DNA of 64,000 nucleotides from Cyclospora cayetanensis (taxonomy: Eukaryota > Apicomplexa > Conoidasida > Eucoccidiorida > Eimeriidae), in assembly GCF_002999335.1 (NCBI RefSeq), contig NW_020312514.1, forward strand, positions 62,001-126,000. The letters are read 5' to 3'. Positions 1 to 12,600 of the stretch are shown here, in pieces (position 1 is the stretch's first letter; each line of letters starts with the position of its first letter). The notes under the pieces are model-generated. The model had not been told where the DNA came from and made no database searches. It was given only the letters and a program-made list of their open reading frames with translations. The position numbers and the translations under genes were made by a program.

Positions 1-873
1 GTCAAACAGGCAAAAGGATTCATGATAACAAAAGCGATTCCCTCCTTTCTTGTTCCGCTCGGTACTCCTGGGGTGCACCAAGCCGTGACGCGATAACTTT
101 GCTGCTTGACAAGCCGCAGAAGGTTCCGGCAGCATTGCTTGGCCTACCCAAATTGATCGAATCTCTTTTGAAAAGCTGTAATTTAGGCGCCTCAGGCTGC
201 TGTCATCCTTAGTCGTAGCAATGCAGCCCACACCCCGGACGGCGTGGATCGTGGGGAGAAGATGGACTAGGCTACCAAGAACACGCAATATCGTGATTTG
301 CTCATGGGGTACTTGCGATATTTTATAGATTTTGCTGCATAATGCTCGAGCTTTGAACTTAACGTTCCTAAAAACCATTAAACAAGCACTTTGGGCACAG
401 AAGGCGCCGCTCACCCCCTCGAGGCCGAGACTGGTCCACGTGAGGTGTCGAGACACCCCCGCCTACTTTCTTGTCCTTTACCATGAAGACAAGATGAGGC
501 ATTCGCCCCCCTTCACTGTAGGTTATAGCTTCCTGTTGTGCCTGAAAAGACGCTATTTGAGGGCTTTTTTGATCCTCTTCACATTCCCCCAGAGTCTCGT
601 GCGTTGTTTTTTCCATCTCTAGTACTGAGGAGAAAGAGTGCGCCACCAGTGCTTATGTTTGCAGCTGGATCTGAAGGACTCAATAGTTGTTGTGGAACCC
701 TGGATTCTCCTTTCTTATGTAGCATTGCAGAAGCTGGTCCTGCCCCACGCGTCTGAGATGAGCATGGCTCGTTCTTGAATGTGTAGCCAATCCACCCTCA
801 GCAACGCACCAGTATCAACGTACACGCAAGTTTCATAGCCACTTTACTTGGAGGCTAACATTTGACGACGACA
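1..873. other. No gene recognised; 5' flank of the CCCH gene
   Basis: Only short reading frames without recognisable domains or splice logic occur here, on both strands. The last part, from about 780, is probably promoter and 5' untranslated leader of the downstream zinc-finger gene. Nothing else is supported. Confidence 0.5.
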
Positions 874-1871
874 ATGGCGCCTAGACAGTCAGGCACATCG
901 GCCGAGGAACATTCCCTACAGTTCAGCCAGTCAACCGAAGACCCCACAGGTCTCCTCCCGGACGAAACGACTGCCACGTATCATTTGCCGAAGGGATTAG
1001 ATTCCTGCAGGGCATCACTGTCAGCGGGCCTGGGGAAAATAGGCAGTTACCACCTTGAAAATACACCTCCGAGCGCAGCGCTCATCGGTTCCACCAACAC
1101 AGCTTCTTCTGCTGCTTGTTTGTTAAGGCCACACTTTGTCAAGGTACGTAAACACTGCTGAATATCGACACTTGTTGTTGTGCTTCCATTTATTAGCCTC
1201 CTGTGCACTTTGGTAGGATTTTGCATCCAAAGGACCCAACGCACAATTGGAGACTAGGCCTGTAGGGCTCTCTAGGAGTATTTCTGTAGGAGCTCTTGTT
1301 ACTACAAACATGGCGAAGTGCGTTTAACGTCAAGGTATTCGTATTATTCTCTGCATTGCATGCTTGTGTGCCGCTGTCTATTGCTTGTGCTTTTCACTGC
1401 AGACCAAAATGTGTCCCTATGTTCAGCGAGGTTTTGTTTGTTCCAGAGGTTCTCGTTGTCTCTTTGCACACAGCAGAGAAGACCTGAGACCTCTGCCTGA
1501 TCTTCGGCAGACGCGGATGTGCCCCCAGAAGAAGCAAAATGGAGAATGCACAGATCCGACCTGTCCCTACGCTCACGCGGTTGAGGAGCTGAAGCACACT
1601 CTGCCTCTCTATAAAACGTGAGGAGATGCTCCAAGGAGATGCTCCATGAGCTTCGACAGATAGTCCCTTCCTCCTTCCTGGCCCGCACTTCACCTCTGCT
1701 CTAATGAATAGAAGCTCAGTTTTGAATGCCTCAACTGTGCCCTTACGCACAAAGGGACGACGACAAGGGCCTTGGTAGCGCAAATTGGTCTTGAGTACCC
1801 CTGCTGTATGAGCTCTCAGACCGAGGGGTAGAAGAGGGTGGGGCGTATTACCCCTTGCCGTCTCAGATATA

Positions 1872-1902
<31 letters not shown>

Positions 1903-4506
1903 GTATACATATACATATATGTACCTTTCCAACAAGCTCACTGTGGCGTCTATATATATAGGCAGCTGTGCTAAGGCATTACTAAGGCTTTGATTGTTGC
2001 AGGCTGATGCGCATTTTTTAGGAATCTTTGCCATGGCTGGAAGAAAGGCCGGTGCTCTGCGGGGGATGGATGCAGGCACGCACACGGCATCGAGGAGTTG
2101 CGACAGCACAGAAACTACAGGCGCAGACACAGAGGCCCCGGTGAGGATGTTCACGGGTCAGTGGTGGACCCACTAGCCGTGTCTCCCGAGACAGCGAAGG
2201 TATCTGCTGCTCCCTTAGCGCGCAGTCGCCGGCTCAGTTTTTCTCCTGCTTGGTGCTCAGCTGTAAGGGACGCCACCTATCTTCGGACCTCACCCTCTGT
2301 GGTCGTGCCCATGGCGCATGTTGGATGCACAGGAGAGCAGCAGCAGCACATTTTCGACACCCGAAGCAGCAGCAGCAGCAGTAGCAGTAGCAGCAGTAGC
2401 AGCAGTAGCAGCAGCAAGCCGCCCTTGGACGGGTTGACAGCGCCATCAGAGCACCATAGTGACCTAGAACCAGGATCCGGTAGTGCTTTGCACAAGGCCT
2501 CTTTTGCTTTTTATTCGGATATTCTTTCGCATCAGCCTTTCCCTCTGCAAAGACAGAAAGCCCCTGTCGAATACCCCCAGCCTCTGGCCACGCCTGGCGC
2601 AGAGCCTCAGGGTGAGGGATCTCAAGGCCATGCCCAGTCATTCGCAGCTGCAAGCGCCGCTGCTGCACAGGCAAGAGATCCTCCAGGAGGCTTACGAGGG
2701 AGCAGACGGAGACTCGTGCCCCCCAATTTACACAGGCCTTTCCTGCAACAGCACCTGCAGCACTCTCAGCACAGTGACGCGTCGAGTTACACTCTGCACC
2801 CGCTTGACGCAACATGGCAACACCATCAGCAGCCACAAACGCACCATCGCCCCGCAAAATGGACAACAACCGACTTGCTGCAGGCATTCGATTTCAACGG
2901 GCAGCAGCGACAAGAAACGCAGCAGCAACATCAGCACAAGCGACAAGAACTGCAGCAGCTACATCAGCACCGACAAGAAACGCAGCAGCAACATCAGCAC
3001 CGACAAGAATTGCAGCAGCTATCAAACCTGCGCATGCAGTCACTACATGCGAACCCCCGTTTTCTGAGGCGGAGAAAGGAGCAGTACATGGAAGATGCAG
3101 ATATGCCTCAGTTGTTGCTTCGCACTCCTGCAGAGCCAGGAGAGACACCAGCTAGTCAAGAACTGGGCCTTTTATTGAACGCAAACCGAGGCGACGAAGG
3201 GCTGCAAGACCTTGTGCTGCACACGAACGAGCCAGCGCCCACTCTTCAGCGATTGTGGACAAATAATAGCGCAAAGCAGCAAACGGATGACTTGCAGCAG
3301 CGGCACCAGCAGGGAAATATGCATGCGCACTTGCAGGAGCAAGAGGCCCTCCACAGCTTGCTGCGCTTGTTTTTTACTCAGCGTGAAGTCGCGACGCCTA
3401 CAATGAGCCCCCTAGGGAGGGCAAGCGGCAGCACTAGCGAGAGCCGTAGTATCAGCAAAGTCAATGCCAGGCTTGCCTGCTCACAGCAGCCTCGGGAAAC
3501 GGGAGGAGGACAGGTCTCCTCTTCGTTGCTTTCATACCACCAGCAGAGCCATTTGCAGCACCAACGGCCGTCACGAGAGCTGCATTACCCCCTTGAGGAA
3601 TATGGACTTCACGAGACTGAGATGTTTTCGGGTAATTCGGAAGGCGTTGAGTACTGCGGCCGCCCCTTTCTCTCTGCTGCGCCTCCGTCTCACTTCTTGC
3701 TGCCAACCTCGGACCAACCATGCATGCAAGACACAATGAAGCATTCCTCGGAAAGATCAGTCGCACAGCTTCCAGACGGCCTGCGAGAGATGCAAAATTG
3801 GGCTCTCATTCCTCCAGAATTTCTAGGGGAAAATCCAGATAGGTGTTTCCAGCACCATGAGCAAAAGCCACCGCACCAACAGCTCATGCCGCAAGACCCC
3901 ACACCCCAGCAGCAAGCGCTGCTTGACGGGCAGCAACACGAAAGGCACCAGCAGAGGCCGGCTTACCAGGGTTTTCAGCAGTATGAAGTGGAGACACAGC
4001 AGGAGGAGCAGCAACACACTGCTATCTGTGGAACCGAGGAGTCAAAGAAAAGCCCTCCGCAACATGGCGAACCTCTCCACGTCCCAGGCCTTGCAACGGT
4101 CAGCCTCGTGGGAAGCAGCTGCGGAGCAGTAGCTCGCGCAGAGCCTAACCAGAATCTGCATCAGCAGATACAGCAAGACCTGCATCTGGATTCTCCATTG
4201 CAAAGCCAGTTGAGCGCCTTAAAGCCCTCCTCGCCGCAGGAACTATTGTTCAGGGCGTTGATTTCTCCTGGCGTTGAGGTTCATGCCGGTAGGCCTGAAG
4301 GCCGTTTCTCCCCCTTCAGCTGTTCTCTTGCGAAAACAACACCTCTACAAGAGGACCACCTGCAACAGGAAGCACCGCACCAGCCGCAACAAGAACCCCA
4401 CCTCTCTGTTCCTTGCAGGCAGGAGCATCAACAACAGCAAAACGAAAGCCAGCTCGCAGTCCGCAATTCTCAGATGCGGCGAATGCATACGCTCAACGCA
4501 CCGTGA
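874..4506 (+). CDS. CCCH zinc-finger protein with long Gln-rich tail
   Basis: This is a predicted RNA-binding protein of 989 residues. Exons are 874-1143, 1403-1617 and 2022-4506; junction phases 0 and 2 agree and all sites are GT-AG. The first ATG is at 874. Three CCCH fingers are visible: C94-x8-C103-x5-C109-x3-H113; C130-x8-C139-x4-C144-x3-H148; and C165-x7-C173-x5-C179-x3-H183. The third exists only if intron 2 ends at 2021, which strongly supports that junction. Each finger follows the usual apicomplexan leader with Lys/Thr before the first Cys (VKTKMC, QTRMC, YKTNLC). The rest is low complexity: a Ser run at about 2366-2417 and many His/Gln tracts. Tandem CCCH proteins usually bind AU- or U-rich RNA and control mRNA fate; the target here is unknown. 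Intron 2 carries an (AT)n run near 1867-1925. Confidence 0.8.
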
Positions 4507-6829
4507 TATATATGGAGGAGGGAGGGGACAAACACAGGCTTCAGCAGTAGCAGCTGCCTTAGCTGTACATTCCCTTGAAATCACAAAAGCAGCCTTATCA
4601 CTATGTAGAGCAGTTTCAGAATAGCAGCTGTTGCAGAAGCGATTTCAGTGCTCTCCATCTGTACTTCCTTTTCCCAGCCGGGAATAGAACACTAACAGAA
4701 TAGCCCAATGGCTGCCACTGACGATTTGTTTCAACTTCTAGGCTATGTGGCTCACGATCCTATGCTTTCTGCTGACGCTTCTTGTTAACCCCACATTAAA
4801 ACATCCTTGATAAGCTGCAAAGAAGCTTCGCACAAAAGATTGGGGGAGTGCCTTATTCGCTGAAGAAGCACTTTCCTTTTCCGCAAAGTTTTAGAAAATC
4901 ATCATTAGCTCCTAAGGGCAACGGCAAAATGAGAGGCAATCTAGGATTTGACAGATGCTGCTTTTATGGTATTGCTTGGCCGGGTGCCTGCGCACTTGAG
5001 CTCCTCTTGAGGGGGGACTGGTCATGCTCAAAGTTATCTTCAGCCACTCATTTTTTTCGTATCAAGAATTAGACTGCGTTTCATAGTTCCCCCCCGCGTT
5101 GCCTAAAATATCGCCACTACGTTCCGTAGGATAAGCGGTAAGCATAATCGCTAGGGGTCAGCAGCGCCACTGTTTTTTCTCCACCCGCAGTTCACCTGTT
5201 GAACATGCAAGGCATGCATACTGGTGCGGAGATCTAAGCTTACTCACATGTTTCCCTAAAAGTTGAAGCACCTACGCAATTGGATACAGCCACTGATCTC
5301 TGGCATATGAAAGTACAGCTCGTACCACATTGTTTCGGGCTTACTGCGAACAGCGGAGGCTGTTATGCTCACGTGTTCATGACATTTTTATCGTTAATAT
5401 TCTTGTCCCTAAGTCCCAATGCCAGTGGCAATCCGTCGGTTTGGAGCCCCTCCGTCTTCTTGTTTGGCTTCAGTCGGTGGTTTGTAGCTGTTGGACACAC
5501 TGGCAAGAAGTTCCTCGAACTACGCCGAGGACAAGTCTCCACATATTGTTCCACCGCCTAGGGATATCCCCTACTTAGAAGCTGACAAACAAGAGGCATA
5601 ATGTATGGCTGGAAAAGTACAAAGCCATATCAGGTACCTCTGTGTAGACGCACCACACAGAAATGAATACACTGTTGCAAGTGCACACCTGGCTAAGACC
5701 TGAATGTACAACAGCACGAATCCAGGCCTGTGCTATTCTGGATAAGCCACTGCATATATATTTGAAACTCTCACGATATTAATAAGCTACAATACAATGG
5801 AAAGTACCAGGGAGGGACGAGCTAATTCTAAAGGCAGCCTCTCTCCGAACGTCTTCAGCACCATTAACAGCTGGCTGAACCTGCCGTAACATCGGCAACC
5901 AACAGCATTGCTACAGACTGACTTAGGTTACAGCGCTTCTATGCGAAGGCTTCAGCGAAAGAATCAGCGAGAAAATGACACAGGAACAGAGGACGGCACA
6001 CGAATACCCTTATGTGCCGGGCTAAGCTACACCTGAGCCTTTTCTACTGCACTTGTGTTTTTAATGAAGTAGCAAATGATTGACGAATCGACTTGTTTGT
6101 CAGCCGTTGCAGAGTAACGTTTCATCGATGCAACAAGACGCTACGCTGTACATGCACTAGACGCTATGCGCAATCAGCTGCGGAGTGTCCCACTCCCCTC
6201 AAATCAGGACGAGCGGATGCGGAAAGGCGAAAACTTCATTAAAAGCATTTTCAATTGCTTGTCAAGTTTGTACTGAGTATGAGGTTAAGCGTCTACCTGC
6301 ATGATGGAGAACTACGCCTTCTGCCTTTGTTGCAAAGGCACTTGAAGACCTCCAGTGTTGGTGGTTAAGCTAGGCTGTCTGGTTACACCAAGCAGCAAAA
6401 ACAGGTGGATAGACTCTCGCCGTTTCTCTCCCTCTGCCTGAGACAACAGTCACAGAAGGTAAACACGCAGAGGCCGGTAGAGCTACTGAAAAAGACTTGC
6501 CCTTGCCACCGCTCCTGTAGTTGTAGTCGCAGCTATTTCTGCGCGCATGTAAGAGCACTAGAAGCTTTTCCTACAGCATCCGGGCCCACATCTGCGTAGG
6601 CAGTGGCTCCCGGTAATCAGAAATCACAGACAAGGTCATACAGCGAAACCAACGACAACAACAGTAGCGGCAGTCACTTGAAAGGCACATTGCCATCTGA
6701 AGCTTTTACAGAACTCGCTGATGTGCCTCACCCCAAGGCCCGAAAAAAAGCATCTAATCTGCACCTCTCCGCCATGACGAACAACATGTCTCTTGGCTAT
6801 CTCAGCAACGGAAAGGCAGCGATTTGCTG
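4507..6829. other. Intergenic stretch, no gene recognised
   Basis: This is moderate-GC sequence without long frames. Frames at 4848-5072, 5280-5561 and 6603-6875 (+) were read but show no domain or convincing splice partner. The part just after 4506 is presumably the 3' untranslated region of the zinc-finger gene. Confidence 0.4.
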
Positions 6830-7412
6830 CTACTCCCTTAGCCACCAGACAAAAAGTTCCCTCCTGTGGCAGTAGCAACAACATGCAGAGTGCCAGACGC
6901 CGGAGTCTCTGGTGGTCGCTGGAATAAAAGTAGGTATACTCATCAAGAGTGCTTCTGCTTGTTGTACACTTGCCACTGCCGCTAATGCTTCTAAAGCTCC
7001 CCTGTCGTCACTCAATGGTGGCGGCGAGAAACACTGGCAATAATACTACAAGCATCAGCTGTTGTGTTGGTCCAGGCACTCTTGCCGTTCGATTGCAGCA
7101 ACTGAAGCCAAGCAAAACTGCAGGCGAGGCTAGCAGCGCTGGTGATGCATGGAAAAATGTAAATACACAGCAGCAATGGACGATGCCTTGTTAAGCTCTG
7201 AAGCACCTCACCTTTTGGAGAGCCTGCAAAGTTTTGTCTGCTGCTTTCCGCAAGCGGCCGCCAGACCCCCGATGTATCCACAAGAAACCACACGGCAGAG
7301 ACTGAAGCACTGCCTCTAGAGAATCATCTGTACCGCTTCCGCTGCTGCTGACACTGTGGGTGCAACAAGGGGCATCCGAAGGACCATCAAGGGAAGCGCT
7401 CTGAAACTCCAT
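6830..7412 (-). CDS. Small spliced gene, unknown function
   Basis: A two-exon model reads from an ATG at 7412 to a donor at 7212 (AAAAG|GTGAGG, phase 0), across a 178-bp intron, and on through 7033-6830 to a TAG. It gives about 134 residues with Ser/Gly/Asp-rich and Ala-rich parts and ends in a Cys-rich, Trp-containing tail. The strong donor and matching phase are the main evidence; no family was recognised. The frame is open upstream of the ATG to about 7587, so the true 5' end may lie higher. Frames at 8180-7884 and 8403-8149 on the same strand also look partly coding and could be 5' exons, which would make it head-to-head with the bS6 gene. Confidence 0.35.
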
Positions 7413-8517
7413 TGGGGGCCCTGGCTGTGCTACCGAGAGGTGAAGGACGTTCAATCTTCCTTCATTGAAAGCTTCGCATCTGCAGAAGCATCCACTGAGA
7501 AGCGGCGGAAGAGGCCGTATTTTCGAATGGATACAAACGGTGCAGTGAGTGCAGTCCCTCACGGGGTCACAGGGGCTGCTTAGTCTTCAGCAACAACCTC
7601 TGAGTGGGAAGAAAGCGTTCTGCTCATGATGAAATTACTGGTAGTGATCCCCTCAATTCAAAATAGCGTCCCCTTCCACTGTTTCGTTGGCTAAGTTCGG
7701 AGTTTCACGCACGTTACCCGCAGTGGGTTTGAACAAAAGCAGCTTCTCTGGCAACGGCAAGGGATGCGGTAGAGAAAAAGCGAGAAAAGCTCTGTAAGCC
7801 GAAGTCCAACAACTGTTCCTCATGCCATGTTTAGGTAAGTAACGGGCAGCACAAAGGGCAGCGCCAGTTGGCGGGAAGCTCCCTCAATAGCCTTTTATGG
7901 CCAGGCTGTGCGCTGGCAGGCAGGTAGGGGGGCCCCGGTGGTTCTTCCGCCTTTGACATGGGCAACAAGAAGTTTTAGTCCTCAGAATCGGCAGCTTTCT
8001 GCTCGACTTTCTGAATAACAATAGCGCTAAATACGAGTTGGTGCCGCCGTTATTGCTGCTGCTGCCCACGCGAGGCAAGGCCCTCGGGCCCCCCCTTCCC
8101 CCCATCCCCTGCTCCGAGGCCAATTTTCGAGTCTCACGAGAATATAAATCAGACAGCATTCTGTGCTCCTGTCGAGACACTCGCCGAAAGGTCTCTCTCT
8201 ACGGCTGAGGTGTAACGTGAGATTCGAGCTGAAGGCCTAACGCCGGATCCGTTGGATCTGCAGCTGCAGCTATTTTTTTGCAGTAGCAACAGTACCAAAT
8301 GCGAGCTGTTGACGAAGGAGCAGCCACTAGGGCAGCGACTGGAATTTTGGCTGCAGCAAAAGGAACCGCGTAGTCTTGCAGGACGAAGGCCCATGGTGTT
8401 CATGGGGTGACCCCCCTTGCTCGCCGAGTGCTGAATGGAGCTTGGAGCATCTACTCTCCCTCACTGCGAGTTAGCTGCAGGATTCTGGCGAGAAAGCTCT
8501 TGGCCGGATCCGCGAGG
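7413..8517. other. Region between small minus gene and bS6 gene
   Basis: It contains minus-strand frames at 7884-8180 and 8149-8403 with protein-like composition, possibly upstream exons of the gene at 6830-7412. They are in different frames and I found no junction joining them convincingly. The last 100 bp is the probable bS6 promoter and leader. Confidence 0.3.
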
Positions 8518-9650
8518 ATGGGGCCCCAGGGGGCCCCTGCATTCCTGTGGCGTCCGTTACCCTCGTTAGTGCTGTGCCTGCTCCTTTTGCAAAATGTGCA
8601 GCTGAGCTGCTGCGCTCTTGCTTCGTGGAGTGGCTTTTCCTGCCGCGAACTTCGAAGGCCGCACGGGATGCAGAGGCCTCACAAGGACCACCAGTCTCTT
8701 CCCGTTGCGGAGGCAGCACGGCAGACTTTCGCCGCTTGGGGCTTTTTCATCTTGCATCGCTCCTCTCTGCTGCCGCAGCAGCAGCCGCAAAAGCTGCCGC
8801 TGCTGCGAAGTCAAGAGGCAGGAGGAGCAGCCTTTGTCGCTCCGCGAGCTCTTCCTGCTGCCTCGTCCGTAGCGAGCGGACGTTCAACTTCGGCTACATG
8901 CGATGGTGTATTTGCAGGTGCTGCACCAGCGCCTGCAAATGCAGTAGCGACAGCTGCCGGCACTGAATCCCTCAGGCAAGCGGCTGCAACAGTGTCTCCA
9001 CTGGCTTTACGCATGCCCTCTTCGGTGCAAATCAAAACTTCTTGGAGGCGGCTACACCTAGGCAATCGCTTCCCTGTTCTACACAGGGCCACAGCACCAT
9101 CATCACTATGGGCGACTGGAGAGGGAACGGCAGCTGAATCAGTTTCAAGTGCTGCGTTCGTCAAACCGGAGGAGCGCCGCACTTACGGAACCAGGCAGTA
9201 CCGTCTGGTCCTGCTGATGAGTGGCGAGCTAAGTGTGGTGCAGACGCAACGGCTCGTGAGAACTTACTACCAGCAGCTCCGCAGACTCAAAGGCAAGCAA
9301 GCTCACCCATGCAATGATCAATGAGAGTCACACACACTACACAATGGCTCTCTCTCTTGCCACGCTAACGACTCTCTTTGTACCTTTTAGAACACACATC
9401 AATGCGCATGAGTTCCGCGCTCGTTCTTTCTCTGTGCCAGCCTTGTTGGGAAGCTGAACAGCAGTATAGTTCTTTCCGCTTATGCGCAGCTGGAGCATTG
9501 CGGGTGTTTTACCGAGGTCTACGTGGGCTGGGAAGTGCAATAGGAAAACAGGATAGCGCGCACTTTGTGGAGATCTTGTTCGACGCCTTTCCCTCTGCCT
9601 TGCACTCCATTAGACTGCTACTGCAGCAGGATACTAACGTCCTTAGGTAG
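8518..9650 (+). CDS. rpsF: Organellar (apicoplast) 30S ribosomal protein bS6
   Basis: This is a nuclear gene for a bacterial-type S6 protein of the small ribosomal subunit. The model is exon 8518-9292, a GC-AG intron, and exon 9490-9650, giving 311 residues. The ATG at 8518 was chosen because it opens directly onto a hydrophobic signal sequence (LVLCLLLLQ core) followed by about 190 residues rich in Arg, Ala and Ser and poor in acids, the bipartite leader typical of apicoplast import. The S6 fold occupies about residues 226-311: strand RQYRLVLLMSGEL, helix VQTQRLVRTYYQQL, then YRGLRGLGSAIGKQ, FVEILFDAFPSALHSI and the terminal DTNVLR, all matching S6 consensus positions. The intron starts AAAG|GCAAGC; no GT donor is available before the stop in the read-through frame. 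Mitochondrial rather than apicoplast location is possible. Confidence 0.8.
9293..9489 (+). other. GC-AG intron in the bS6 gene with alternative acceptor
   Basis: The donor is GC in a strong context (AAAG|GCAAGC). The preferred acceptor is at 9489 because it joins the two halves of the S6 domain without an insertion. A second acceptor at 9390, behind a better pyrimidine tract (TACCTTTTAG), is in the same phase and would add exactly 33 residues. Confidence 0.6.
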
Positions 9651-12600
9651 GCTGTGTTTGACGTGCCCAATGAATTATCTTGAATACCGCCTAAGCCATC
9701 CCCTGCTCACAAAGGGGCCTAATATGCCAGCTAAAATACTAAAGCCCATGCTGCAGGTGCCTCAATTGCAGCATCCACGATGAGTAGATAGCATGCTGGA
9801 CTGTACATGTTCGGTGTTCAGGTTTATGATTCTGAATTTGGAGAAACAGGGGGTGGCCCTTTGAAAGGGAGAACTCGGGAGTTGAGTTACGTACAGATTT
9901 AATCCCCTAAGATTATACCCCAAGGTTGGTTGCTGCCAGTTTTCCCCCTATCAAACTGGAGACTTTACGGCAGCCGAATAGCCACCCTGTTTTTCGGAGT
10001 TTTGACGGGTGTCGCCGACATTTTAATGGCATCCTTTTTTAAAGGCAGATGGCCTCCGAGGCAAATGGTTCAAAATGCAAAGATGCCATCAAACAGGAAA
10101 CGAACTTGATTATTTTCATGTACCGTTAAGATGGCAAGGAGCACTGTCCTATGCCTCTCCTCCCATGGAATCTCTTTCCTGTGATCCTTGCATGTTGCTG
10201 GCCGAGAGGCTAGAGTGAGCAAATGGGGCTTACTGGCAAAGTGAGTCGCTGCTGCTGCTCCACTACTTCCAGCACGGTAGAGGCTGGGCTGCCCTTCCGC
10301 AACAATTCACGGGGAGACGCGTGGGGAAGGGGGTTGTCTGACGGGGGGAAATGGCTGTCCGAAGGTACAGTTGTTTTGTACGACCGGCCATAGCGCGTAA
10401 GAAAGGGGAGTCTGAGGGCACAAGTTGCGACTTGAATGAGATTGTAATGATGTGTGGAAGGGGGACAACAAAGCTTGCCTTGTTAGGTACTCTATGGGAA
10501 CGGAGCTTATGCTGCCACTGCCATCTGGACGAGAAGCCACTGCTTTCTGCGTAGTTTATGGCTTGGAGTTTGGGGTTGCAGAAGGAAACGCAAATAAACG
10601 CCTACCGAGGCTTCGGCAAGGCTCTGCCACTTGCTTTCAAGATCCTGGCGCTCAGTTCGAATCTGCGCAGCAACAAAAAATGGACATTGAACACAGTATT
10701 CCCGTCACGAACAAACAAAAACTTCATAGCTTTGAGATGATATGACCCCTTCGCAATTTTCGTAGGGCGCTGATGCGAAGCCTCACTGTTGAGAGCTTTT
10801 GATCCATTTCGTCGATATCTGATGATTTTCAGGAAACAGGCAAAGGGAACTCTCGGTGATGCCTTGGTAACTGAGCCGATGGGAGCAGTATAAGTACCTT
10901 CTTCGATGGAATCTGCAGACGCGATAGCAACTACAAATGCATCGATGCAATAAATTGGTGTTTTCAGCTGCTTGCCTTCAAATGAACGATAAAACTGGGA
11001 TGGCAGAGTCCCGGGTGTATTCGCCTTGTCGAGGTGGATGGTGCTTAAGAGGACTCATGCACAGGCTACATTGCAGAATAAGTGATAAAAACCGTACATC
11101 ATTGGACTCTGCGTTGTCCTGGCATCTTCAGCGTTTTCAGTAACATATGGCGTTCTGCCAACAAGGGCTGTAAGAAGGTTTTGCAATATGGCGGGAGCAA
11201 CGTGCTCCTTCATTCCCCAAGCAACATAAGGACATATAGCTGAGTACGATAATGAAAGCAGCAGAATTCTTGGAAGGTTGGTCATTTTGCTTTTCTATCT
11301 GTAGTACGCCTTGGCGCGTTGCCCAGGATGAGCAAAGCAGTGCCTTGCAAGGTATCTACACCAGCAACGTTGTATCTGTATCAACAACTTGCTTGTTTTA
11401 AGCCTTTCAGCTCCAGATATAAAGTGGTAGCTACCTATTTCGCGTAATTTTTAATAATTTGGTTCCCTCCGGAGGCCTTCGAGTCTCTGCTGGCACAGCT
11501 CTAAAGGAGTGCAGCTGAAATGGACATGCCCGATAAAAAGCCTATCAATGAAATGGGAAGGTACATTACAAGTAGAAATGAAAAATATGTTATTTCCTTC
11601 ACAGCATCTACAGTTAGAGGGGCCACGCGTAAATCGGTGCATTGCATAAGAAATGAGCTGCTTCATTCTTGCCGGATTTCAACACACGCCGCTTTCCTTA
11701 TCACTGTAACTATTCACAAATGAACATATTTGTTTCACTTTGCGCTTTGTGAAATGTCTGAAGCAAGGTCCCTCGTTAATTTTCAGGTTTCGTTTTAGTT
11801 GCAAATCCACTGGTTACATCGGCTAAGCATGACTGCATCGCATGTCAGTTCTGGAGAATTATTTTCACAAGTTTGCTGGAATTACTCTTAAATCACCATC
11901 TCAGCTCGTTTGATTTTTTTTCTCTACAAGCGTGCGAACTGGCACATACAACAGGTTCGAATGCTTCAAGTATCGGGCCCTTTTCCTACAGGCGGTAGCG
12001 CTCCTCTTCCGTTGTCCATGAGAAAACTTCCAACTCTTAGCCTTGCCAAAGTTCTGAATAAAGCCAAGTAATCATAAAGAAGAGTTTGCAGCACTCTGTG
12101 CCCCGACCCCACATGGATCCGCCATAAGAAGAGGGAGAACAGTCATGGATGCACGTGGCGTCATACTCCGAGCATCTGCATACAGATGTAAGCGTTGAAG
12201 TACTACATAGGCACACGATATTCATTCTTATATCATTGATTTGTTCTTAGTCTGCAGCAAAGAGTTTGCGAGAATGGCCAAATATCAATTCAGGCCTGTG
12301 GAGTTTTGGCTGTTCGAGATGCATCACTCAAACTGTGGTTCCCAATTGAAGACTGTTAGCCACAAAGCCGATAGAAGACTTAGCAAAAAGTTGAGTGCCA
12401 CTTCTAAAGGGAGTATTTGGGTCCTTTGCCCCTACTTGGTTGGTTTCCAGCATGCTGAGAGAGGGAGAGTTCAAGTGCGCATTCCCTGCGGCCATGAGCA
12501 GTCATGTACTCACAGCTGGTAGCACTTTCAGAATAGCACACAACATTTGCTCTTGTCTAATCAACCTAGCCCTCTTATGCAGCCAAACTAGGCGATCAAT

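Noticed and set aside
10640..10670. tRNA-like T-loop word (GTTCGAATC)
   Set aside because: No acceptor stem, D-loop or anticodon arm could be folded around it by eye.
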